Both the position numbers and the translations under genes were made by a program. The notes beneath the pieces are model-generated. The model made no database searches. It worked only from the letters and a program-made list of their open reading frames with translations, and had not been told where the DNA came from. From assembly GCA_963930955.1 (NCBI GenBank), contig OZ006967.1, positions 124,001 to 188,000 of the forward strand: a stretch of DNA of 64,000 nt. The letters are read 5' to 3'. Source of the DNA: Scatomonas sp963930955 (GTDB taxonomy: Bacteria > Bacillota > Clostridia > Lachnospirales > Lachnospiraceae). Positions 15,411-22,668 of the stretch are shown here, in pieces; position 1 is the first letter of the stretch; each line of letters starts with the position of its first letter.

Positions 15411-17528
15411 TTATTTGCTCTTGTCAGACAGAACTTTTTCCTGTACAGACTTGGGAACCTGCTCATATCTGTCAAAGAACATGGAATAGTTTCCACGGCC
15501 CTGGGTTCTGGAACGAAGGTCTGTAGCGTATCCGAACATTTCTGCCAGAGGCACAAATCCGCGGATCATCTTGCCGCCGCCGATATCGTCCATACCCTCG
15601 ATGCGTCCCCGGCGGGAGTTAATATCGCCGATTACATCGCCCATGTAATCTTCCGGAGTGGAAACCTCTACCTTCATGATGGGCTCCAGCAGTACCGGAG
15701 AAGCCTTCTTCATAGCATCCTTGAATGCCAGAGATCCGGCAATATGGAATGCCATCTCGGAGGAGTCTACCTCGTGGTAGGAACCGTCGTACACGTTGGC
15801 GTGCACGCCGACTACCGGGAAGCCTCCCAGGATACCGGCTTTCATAGCGTCCTGAATACCCTCGTCCACAGCAGGGATGTACTCCTTGGGGATCGCGCCG
15901 CCCACAACCGTAGACTCGAAGCTGTAGATCTCCTCGCCGTTGGCGTCCATGGGCTCGAATTTAACTTTACAGTGTCCGTACTGACCACGTCCGCCGGACT
16001 GCTTGGCGTACTTGCTGTCCACATCCACAGGCTTGGTAATGGTCTCTTTGTAAGCAACCTGGGGAGCGCCTACATTGGCCTCCACATGGAACTCACGGAG
16101 CAGACGGTCTACAATGATCTCCAGATGCAGCTCGCCCATTCCGGCGATAATGGTCTGACCCGTCTCCTGATTGGTGTGGGCACGGAAGGTGGGATCCTCC
16201 TCAGCCAGCTTGGCAAGAGCCTCGCCCAGCTTGCCCTGGCCGGCTTTGGTCTTGGGCTCGATGGCCAGCTCGATAACCGGCTCCGGGAACTCCATGGACT
16301 CCAGGATAACCGGATGCTGATCATCACAGATGGTATCACCGGTAGTGGAGATCTTAAAGCCGATGGCTGCCGCAATGTCGCCGGAGTAAACCTTATCCAG
16401 CTCCATTCTCTTGTTGGCGTGCATCTGCAGGATACGTCCCACACGCTCTTTCTTATCTTTCGTGGCATTCAGCACATAGGAACCGGAGTTCATGGTACCG
16501 GAATACACACGGAAATATGCCAGTTTTCCTACGAAGGGATCCGTCATGATCTTGAAGACCAGAGCGGAGAAAGGCTCGTCATCGGAAGAATGTCTTACGA
16601 TGGGATTGCCGTCCAGATCGGTTCCCTCAATGGGAGGAATATCGGTGGGTGCGGGCATATACTCCAGGATTGCGTCCAGAAGCTTCTGCACACCCTTGTT
16701 TCTGTAAGCGGAACCGCAGCATACGGGAACAGCCGCGCACTCGCAGGTGGCTTTCCGCAGAACAGCCTTCATCTCTTCCACAGAAGGAATGTCGTCCTCC
16801 AGATAACGCATCATCAGATCATCGTCCAGCTCGCAGACCTTCTCAATGAGCTCGGTGTGGTACAGTTCCGCATCATCCTGCATATCCTCGGGGATATCGG
16901 TGATAGTGATGTCCTCGCCCTTGTCGTCATTGTAGATGTAAGCCTTCATCTCAAACAGATCGATGATTCCCTTGAACTCATCCTCTTTTCCGATGGGAAG
17001 CTGCAGAACGACAGCGTTCTTGCCCAGACGGGTACGGATCTGATCTACAGCTCCGTAGAAGTTCGCGCCCAGGATATCCATCTTGTTGATGAATGCCATA
17101 CGGGGTACATTGTAGGTATCTGCCTGACGCCATACGTTCTCAGACTGGGGCTCTACACCGCCCTTGGCGCAGAACACGCCTACGGCTCCGTCCAGCACAC
17201 GCAGGGAACGCTCTACCTCAACGGTGAAGTCCACGTGTCCGGGGGTATCAATGATGTTGATACGGTGCTCCAGAGCGCCCGGTTTCGGCTTGCAGTTTTC
17301 CTGCAGGGTCCAGTGGCAGGTGGTAGCGGCGGAGGTAATGGTGATTCCACGCTCCTGCTCCTGCTCCATCCAGTCCATGGTTGCCGTGCCTTCGTGAGTA
17401 TCTCCAATCTTGTAGTTCACACCGGTATAATACAGGATACGCTCGGTCAGAGTGGTCTTTCCGGCGTCAATGTGAGCCATAATACCGATGTTTCTGGTTC
17501 TCTCTAATGGATATTCTCTTCCAGCCAA
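15411..17528 (-). CDS. fusA: Elongation factor G
   Basis: The 705-residue translational GTPase drives translocation. The G domain has AHIDAGKTT, the switch II DTPGHVDF and NKMD. The later domains are complete through FVPLAEMFGYATDLRSRTQGRGNYSM. The start codon is TTG at 17526-17528, placed 8 bases after AGGAGG; no ATG fits. It lies between rpsG (14-bp gap) and tuf in the str operon. Confidence 0.97.
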   Translation of the reverse strand: MAGREYPLERTRNIGIMAHIDAGKTTLTERILYYTGVNYKIGDTHEGTATMDWMEQEQERGITITSAATTCHWTLQENCKPKPGALEHRINIIDTPGHVDFTVEVERSLRVLDGAVGVFCAKGGVEPQSENVWRQADTYNVPRMAFINKMDILGANFYGAVDQIRTRLGKNAVVLQLPIGKEDEFKGIIDLFEMKAYIYNDDKGEDITITDIPEDMQDDAELYHTELIEKVCELDDDLMMRYLEDDIPSVEEMKAVLRKATCECAAVPVCCGSAYRNKGVQKLLDAILEYMPAPTDIPPIEGTDLDGNPIVRHSSDDEPFSALVFKIMTDPFVGKLAYFRVYSGTMNSGSYVLNATKDKKERVGRILQMHANKRMELDKVYSGDIAAAIGFKISTTGDTICDDQHPVILESMEFPEPVIELAIEPKTKAGQGKLGEALAKLAEEDPTFRAHTNQETGQTIIAGMGELHLEIIVDRLLREFHVEANVGAPQVAYKETITKPVDVDSKYAKQSGGRGQYGHCKVKFEPMDANGEEIYSFESTVVGGAIPKEYIPAVDEGIQDAMKAGILGGFPVVGVHANVYDGSYHEVDSSEMAFHIAGSLAFKDAMKKASPVLLEPIMKVEVSTPEDYMGDVIGDINSRRGRIEGMDDIGGGKMIRGFVPLAEMFGYATDLRSRTQGRGNYSMFFDRYEQVPKSVQEKVLSDKSK

Positions 17529-17542
17529 CGGATTTTCCTCCT

Positions 17543-18013
17543 TTAGAATCTGTAATGAGCAAATGCCTTATTGGCCTCTGCCATCTTATGCACGTCTTCT
17601 TTTCTCTTCACGGATGCGCCGGTGTTGTTCATGGCATCCAGAAGCTCATTGGCCAGTCTGTCTTCCATGGTCTTTTCGCCTCTCTTGCGGGAGAACATGG
17701 TCAGCCAGCGCAGAGCCAGGGCCTGACGGCGGTCTGCCCGAACCTCGATGGGCACCTGATAGGTGGCTCCGCCGATACGTCTGGCTTTAACCTCCAGAAC
17801 GGGCATAATGTTGTTCATCGCTTCCTCAAATACTTCCAGAGCCGGTTTTCCGGCTTTCTCTTCTACTTTAGCAAATGCGCCGTAAACAATCTTCTGGGCT
17901 ACGCCTTTCTTGCCGTCCAGCATGATGTTGTTGATCAGCTTGGTAACCACTTTGTTGTTGTAGATGGGATCTGCTAAAACATCTCTCTTCTGAGTATGTC
18001 CTTTACGTGGCAC
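17543..18013 (-). CDS. rpsG: 30S ribosomal protein S7
   Basis: The start is the GTG at 18013 (PRKGHTQKRDVLADP), seven bases after AAGGAGGG, giving the standard 156 residues; an upstream ATG at 18034 lacks a site. S7 nucleates assembly of the 30S head and in many bacteria represses the str operon. Conserved segments GGATYQVPIEVRADRRQALALRWL and GASVKRKEDVHKMAEANKAFAHYRF are intact. Confidence 0.97.
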   Translation of the reverse strand: MPRKGHTQKRDVLADPIYNNKVVTKLINNIMLDGKKGVAQKIVYGAFAKVEEKAGKPALEVFEEAMNNIMPVLEVKARRIGGATYQVPIEVRADRRQALALRWLTMFSRKRGEKTMEDRLANELLDAMNNTGASVKRKEDVHKMAEANKAFAHYRF

Positions 18014-18200
18014 GTTACTTCCCTCCTTAATCATTTTGATTAGATCTCAGGTACTCACACTGTTATGGCACGCATATGTGTCTGCGCCGGTAAATCCTCT
18101 ATCGACCCGCAGCCGCAGCAGCAGGGGTCTCACGGAATGACCGATCCAACCATAAACGGTGATACAGAAAATCTTTTCTATTTAATAAGCGGCCGAAAAA

Positions 18201-18614
18201 TTATTTTTTCGGTCTCTTGGCGCCGTATTTGGAACGGGCCTGTTTCCGGTTGGCAACACCTGCGGTATCCAGGGTTCCACGGATGATGTGGTATCTGGTA
18301 CCGGGCAGGTCCTTAACTCTTCCTCCACGGATCAGCACCACGCTGTGCTCCTGAAGATTGTGTCCTTCTCCGGGAATATAGCTGGTAACCTCGATGCCGT
18401 TGGAAAGACGGACTCTGGCGATCTTTCTCAGAGCTGAGTTAGGCTTTTTCGGGGTTGCAGTCTTTACTGCGGTACACACACCACGCTTCTGGGGAGAAGA
18501 CATGTTGGTGGATTTTTTCTTCAGGGAGTTAAAGCTTCTCTGAAGAGCCGGGGCTGTGGACTTCTTTACTGCGGTCTCACGGCCTTTTCTGACTAACTGG
18601 TTAAATGTAGGCAT
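18201..18614 (-). CDS. rpsL: 30S ribosomal protein S12
   Basis: The ATG at 18614 (MPTFNQLVRKGRE) follows AGGAGG at 8 bases and gives the usual 137 residues; the longer frame from a GTG at 18623 overlaps that site. S12 lies at the decoding centre. The loops TATPKKPNSALRK and GGRVKDLPGTRYH contain the usual lysines, so no resistance-type change is seen there. It is the first gene of rpsL-rpsG-fusA-tuf. Unlike in many bacteria, rpoBC is not directly upstream. Confidence 0.97.
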   Translation of the reverse strand: MPTFNQLVRKGRETAVKKSTAPALQRSFNSLKKKSTNMSSPQKRGVCTAVKTATPKKPNSALRKIARVRLSNGIEVTSYIPGEGHNLQEHSVVLIRGGRVKDLPGTRYHIIRGTLDTAGVANRKQARSKYGAKRPKK

Positions 18615-18706
18615 TCCTTTCACCTCCTGATAGATTTCGCTGCGGCTGCTGTTGTTTTCCTATTTGCGCACAAAAAAAGAACCGCATCTTTTATGCACGC
18701 CTGACC

Positions 18707-18735
18707 ATTATATCCTCTGCTATGCAAAAAGTCAA
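18707..18735 (-). promoter_or_regulatory. Promoter of the str operon
   Basis: TTGACT (18730-18735) and TATAAT (18707-18712) on the minus strand have a 17-bp spacer. The transcript leader to rpsL is about 85 bases. Confidence 0.82.
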
Positions 18736-18794
18736 GGGCGGCTTTGGTTAAATCCAAGAAAAGACGGAGTTTTCCGTCTCCGTCTTTTCAAAGA

Positions 18795-19151
18795 TTATTC
18801 TGTAGCCTGAATGGCATCGTACCCGGTCTCTCCGGTCCGAATCTTCAAAGCGCTTCTTATTTCGTAGCTGAAAATTTTTCCATCTCCCGTCTCCCCGGTA
18901 TAGGCAGCCTTTCGAATGGCCTCTATGGTCTTCCGCTCCCATTCCTCCGAGGAAACTACAATTTCGAATTTCAGCTTGGGCTGCATCTGCATATCCACCT
19001 GCATTCCTCTGACAATCTCCTTATATCCCCTCTGCACTCCGCAGCCCATCACCTGGGACACGGTAAGGCCGTTTACGCCCATATCATTGAGGGCAGCCTT
19101 CACATCCTCAAATTTTTCCTCACGCACAAAGGCTTCCACTTTAATCATCAT
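18795..19151 (-). CDS. PII-family nitrogen regulatory protein (GlnK-like)
   Basis: The 118-residue protein has the PII fold: MIKVEAFVREEKFEDVKAALNDMGVNGLTVSQVMGCG, a T-loop (VQRGYKEIVRGMQVDMQMQPK), the B-loop TGETGDGKIF and C-terminal RTGETGYDAI. It would bind ATP/ADP and 2-oxoglutarate and block the ammonium channel encoded by the adjacent amt. The T-loop carries MQV where enteric proteins have the AEY with uridylylated Tyr51, so that modification is unlikely; a nearby Tyr is present in RGYKE. It follows amt by 15 bp as in the conserved amtB-glnK pairing, with the order reversed. Confidence 0.9.
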   Translation of the reverse strand: MMIKVEAFVREEKFEDVKAALNDMGVNGLTVSQVMGCGVQRGYKEIVRGMQVDMQMQPKLKFEIVVSSEEWERKTIEAIRKAAYTGETGDGKIFSYEIRSALKIRTGETGYDAIQATE

Positions 19152-19166
19152 TGTTTTTACCTCCTG

Positions 19167-20414
19167 CTACTGATCCAGCCCGTTGAAGCTTGGGTATGCG
19201 CTCTCTCCGTGCTGGGAAATATCCATGCCGATCTGTTCTTCCTTTACCGACACCCGCAGCGGCGTAAAGATTCTGACTACAGCCACGCAAATCAGGGTTC
19301 CCACCACAGCCACGGCGATGGTGATGCCAATTCCGGCCAGCTGAGCCAGAAACAGCCGATAGTCTCCGAAGAATAATCCGTCCCAGCGCGCCGTTTCATT
19401 TACAGAGCGCTGCGCGAACAGCCCTGTGGCAATGCCTCCCCAGATTCCCCCGATTCCATGGCAGCCGAAAGCGTCCAGGGCATCATCGATTTTCAGTTTT
19501 TTCTTAATCAGGGCCACACCAAAATAGCAGATGGGGCTTACCAGACCGCCGATGATCAGTGCCGACCATAAGGGCACAAAGCCCGCTCCCGGAGTAATGG
19601 CCACCAGGCCTACCACCAGGCCTGTGGAGGCGCCTACCAGGGTAGGCTTCTTGTTTCGGATCACATCCAGGAGCATCCAGGTCAGCAGAGCTGCTGCCGC
19701 TGAAACCGCGGAAGTCATAAAGGCATGCGCGGCCAGGCCGTCTGCCTTCAGGGCGCTGCCGGCGTTAAAGCCGAACCAGCCGAACCAGAGCATTCCGGCT
19801 CCCAGCATAACAAAGGGAATATTGTGAACCCGGTAGGTAGTAAACTCATACCCCCTCCGTCTTCCCAGGATGATGGCCAGGGTCAGAGCGCTGATCCCGG
19901 AGCTGATGTGCACCACATTTCCTCCCGCGAAATCCACAGAACCGATGGCTGCCAGAAAACCTCCCTTGCCCCAGACTATATGGGCCATGGGATAATAAAC
20001 GAGCACCGACCACAGCACCACAAAGAGAAACAGGGCCTTAAATTTCATTCGTCCCACCAGGGATCCCGTAATCAGCGCCGGCGTGATTATGGCAAACATC
20101 ATCTGAAAGGCGCAGAATACCAGATGAGGAATGGAATCCGCGTAAGGACCCGCTTCCATGCCCACGCCCTTTAAGAGAGCCCAGCGGAAATCTCCGATGA
20201 TCCCCCCGTGATTCCCGCCAAAGGACAGGGAATACCCAAACAGCATCCACATTACCACTGCCACCCCCATGATCGTCGCGCAGGCCATCATGGTATTGCA
20301 GACATTTTTCCTTCTCACCATACCGCCATAGAAAAAGGCAAGCCCCGGGGTCATAAAAAAGACCAGCGCCGCGCAGAGTATCATAAAGGCAGTATCTCCT
20401 GTATTCAGATTCAT
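19167..20414 (-). CDS. amt: Ammonium transporter
   Basis: The 415-residue membrane protein of the Amt/MEP/Rh family has about eleven helices. The N-terminal MTPGLAFFYGGMVRRKNV motif, the pore histidine in FAGGNVVHISSG and the second in FGCHGIGGIWGG are present. It imports ammonium at low supply. A GGAGGAG site precedes the ATG. A perfect 9-bp hairpin (20439-20463) lies in the short 5' region. No clear promoter was found, so expression could be from within 20464-20560 or by read-through. Confidence 0.93.
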   Translation of the reverse strand: MNLNTGDTAFMILCAALVFFMTPGLAFFYGGMVRRKNVCNTMMACATIMGVAVVMWMLFGYSLSFGGNHGGIIGDFRWALLKGVGMEAGPYADSIPHLVFCAFQMMFAIITPALITGSLVGRMKFKALFLFVVLWSVLVYYPMAHIVWGKGGFLAAIGSVDFAGGNVVHISSGISALTLAIILGRRRGYEFTTYRVHNIPFVMLGAGMLWFGWFGFNAGSALKADGLAAHAFMTSAVSAAAALLTWMLLDVIRNKKPTLVGASTGLVVGLVAITPGAGFVPLWSALIIGGLVSPICYFGVALIKKKLKIDDALDAFGCHGIGGIWGGIATGLFAQRSVNETARWDGLFFGDYRLFLAQLAGIGITIAVAVVGTLICVAVVRIFTPLRVSVKEEQIGMDISQHGESAYPSFNGLDQ

Positions 20415-20438
20415 AATCTCTCCTCCTTCTTGTTCCGT

Positions 20439-20463
20439 ATGCCGGAAGCGCGCATTCCGGCAT
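20439..20463. repeat. Perfect inverted repeat upstream of amt
   Basis: ATGCCGGAA and TTCCGGCAT flank a 7-base loop in the region before the amt ribosome site. It could be an operator or a leader hairpin; the sequence does not decide. Confidence 0.5.
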
Positions 20464-20469
20464 ATTACG

Positions 20470-20508
20470 AAAAAAAGGTGCCTGAAACGAATCTTTCATT
20501 TCAGACAC
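20470..20508 (-). terminator. Terminator of the hydantoinase/oxoprolinase gene
   Basis: On the minus strand GGTGTCTGAAA pairs with TTTCAGGCACC and is followed by TTTTTT. It separates the catabolic locus from amt-PII. Confidence 0.88.
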
Positions 20509-20558
20509 CCTTGTCTCAAAAAATTTTAGCACGATTTCCCCCTGGGCGCAAGTATTTT

Positions 20559-22571
20559 TTACATCCGAAAACCGCTGACTGCCACAGCTTCCACAATGGT
20601 CTCAAAGAGCATGGGGAGATTGCTGCCCTTGCCGCCGATCTCCCGGATTTTCACCTGAATCCGGGGATTTTCAAATCCTCCCTGACGCCTGGTCTTTTCC
20701 AGCACCTGCTGCCTGGCCAGTTTCCCGGCCAGATCCAGAGCCTGCTGGTAATCCTGGAACATCCGGCGCTCCGTCCCTTCATAGACGGAATATCCCAGGA
20801 ACTCTGCTCCCTTGTATTCCACCTTGACCCGCACCTGAACTCTGGCCACGATCTGGCTGGCAATAGCTCCCAGAGCATTGGCCACCGGGGCGTCTTTGCC
20901 GATGATGGCCCGGGTTCCCAGCATAGCGGCCACCCGGGGCAGGAAAATATGGACGGGCGCTCCCACCCCCACAATCGGTACACGAATGGAAAAGGGGGCT
21001 CCGATCCATTCTGTTTCTTCCGGATGCCTGGCTTTCCGGTAAGTCATCTCTATAAATTCTTCGATATTTTTCTGTCCCAGAACCCGCTCCTGCCCGGGAT
21101 ATTCAATCTTCAGCAGGATCCGCGCCAGGTTGCAGTACAGCTTTTTTTCCACCAGCTCGTACACCTGATCCGGGATCTCCTCCGGCCGGCAGCCAAGATT
21201 CCTGGCCAGAAAACGCAGAGCCTCCCCGGCGGCCTCTCCCCGGCGGCCCGGAAAATCTCCTTTTAATATCATCATATCCGTAGGCGTCAGGCCGCTGCGC
21301 ATGAGGATGCCTTCTGCTTCCAGCCTTTCCGTCTTCAGAGTATAGACGTCTCCTTCCACTGCCTCCGCCAGTTCTTCCAGGAGCAGGGGCCCCGTTTCCA
21401 GCACCCGGCAGAGCCGCTGTTCCTCCTCTGTAAAGCCGGGCTGGCCCGCAATGCTTCGCTGCAGTACGTAGCACTCGTGGAGCATCCGGGTGTGGGTCCG
21501 CTTCTGCCCTCCCAAAGCTCTGAGTCTTTCCGTAATCTGGGGATACCGTTCCGCCAGAAAGGACAGAGGAATCACCCTCCGGCCGTCCAGATACAGCCTC
21601 CCCTCCCGGAAGCGGACAGCGCTGTCTCCTCCCAGAAGAAAGGTATCCACATACACGCCGTTGATGGTTGTCTTCCAGGGGCCGATCTTGATTCCTCCCT
21701 GGGAGGTCAGGGGCATCTTGTTCCGCACCATAGCCACATCCGTAGTAGTGCCGCCCATATCCACAATCACCGCGTCCGCCTGACCCGCCAGAACGCTGCC
21801 TCCCACCAGGCTGGCCGCCGGTCCGGAAAGCAGGGTCTCCACCGGATATTCCCGGGCCAGTTCCTCCGACATAAGGCTGCCGTCGCTGCGCATAAGAGCC
21901 AGGGGCATCTCCATATTTCTCTCCTGCATCACATGCTTTACCGCCTGGAAAAATTCTGCGATCAGCGGGATCAGCCGGGTGTTCAAAAGAGTGCCTGCGC
22001 CCCGGCGGAGCACGTCCACCTCATCGGACATCTCACAGGCCGTGGTCACCGGCACCCCCAATTTCTTCTTCAAGATGTCTTTTGCGGTTTTTTCAAAACG
22101 GCCTCCGTTGGCTCTTGGGAAGGCCTGCAGCACCCCCACCGCTCCGCACTGGGCAAACCAAGCCGGAGCCTTCTCCTCCAGCTCCTTCCAGTCCGGCTCC
22201 TTGGGCTGTTCGAAGAGATGTTCCGGCTTTCCTTCTATAAATATAAGTTCTTCCGGATCACGAAATCCGTAGGCTCCGTATACCTCCCTGAGATTGGGCA
22301 TGCACTCCGGGTTCATACCGATCATCAAAATTTTCGCCCGGCTGCCCTTATCCTCCAGACAGGCATTGGTGGCCAGCGTGGTAGACAGGGCCAGCATCTC
22401 CGCCTGTTTTACATATTCCGGTTCCAGCAGATCCAGGACCGCAGCGATGCAGTCCTCCAGATGAGACTTGGTTGTCAGGGTCTTGCCGCTGCAGAGAATT
22501 TTCTGCTGTTCCATGTCGTAGACTACGGCGTCCGTAAAGGTACCGCCGGTGTCGATTCCGATTCCGATCAT
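20559..22571 (-). CDS. Hydantoinase/oxoprolinase family protein (HyuA-type ATPase)
   Basis: The start is placed at 22571 (MIGIGIDTGGTFTDAVVYD) after AAGGAGAG; the longer frame to 22610 has no site. The 670-residue protein belongs to the ASKHA ATPase-related HyuA family. It has the N-terminal phosphate loop GIDTGGTFTD, a second DMGGTTTDVAM at about residue 270, and HyuA-like C-terminal parts (PVANALGAIASQI). HyuA proteins hydrolyse hydantoins or 5-oxoproline with ATP, normally together with HyuB. No HyuB is encoded here, so the substrate and activity are uncertain. It is the distal gene of the MttB locus but may have its own promoter (TATAAT at 22609-22614). Confidence 0.82.
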   Translation of the reverse strand: MIGIGIDTGGTFTDAVVYDMEQQKILCSGKTLTTKSHLEDCIAAVLDLLEPEYVKQAEMLALSTTLATNACLEDKGSRAKILMIGMNPECMPNLREVYGAYGFRDPEELIFIEGKPEHLFEQPKEPDWKELEEKAPAWFAQCGAVGVLQAFPRANGGRFEKTAKDILKKKLGVPVTTACEMSDEVDVLRRGAGTLLNTRLIPLIAEFFQAVKHVMQERNMEMPLALMRSDGSLMSEELAREYPVETLLSGPAASLVGGSVLAGQADAVIVDMGGTTTDVAMVRNKMPLTSQGGIKIGPWKTTINGVYVDTFLLGGDSAVRFREGRLYLDGRRVIPLSFLAERYPQITERLRALGGQKRTHTRMLHECYVLQRSIAGQPGFTEEEQRLCRVLETGPLLLEELAEAVEGDVYTLKTERLEAEGILMRSGLTPTDMMILKGDFPGRRGEAAGEALRFLARNLGCRPEEIPDQVYELVEKKLYCNLARILLKIEYPGQERVLGQKNIEEFIEMTYRKARHPEETEWIGAPFSIRVPIVGVGAPVHIFLPRVAAMLGTRAIIGKDAPVANALGAIASQIVARVQVRVKVEYKGAEFLGYSVYEGTERRMFQDYQQALDLAGKLARQQVLEKTRRQGGFENPRIQVKIREIGGKGSNLPMLFETIVEAVAVSGFRM

Positions 22572-22608
22572 TTTCCGCGCTCTCCTTTGTTCTGATCTGT
22601 CGCTATCC

Positions 22609-22638
22609 ATTATAAAAGAAGAAACACCGAAAACACAA
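22609..22638 (-). promoter_or_regulatory. Possible separate promoter for the hydantoinase gene
   Basis: TATAAT (22609-22614) follows the terminator-like hairpin on the minus strand, with a weak TTGTGT (22633-22638) at 18 bp. Confidence 0.35.
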
Positions 22639-22662
22639 TCCCTTTTCCGATGTTTCTTCCTT
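22619..22662 (-). terminator. Terminator-like hairpin between the chimeric transporter and hydantoinase genes
   Basis: On the minus strand AAGAAACATCGGAAAA pairs with TTTTCGGTGTTTCTT around a 9-base loop, followed by CTTTTAT. It may reduce or end read-through into the hydantoinase gene. Confidence 0.65.
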
Positions 22663-22668
22663 TGGTAT

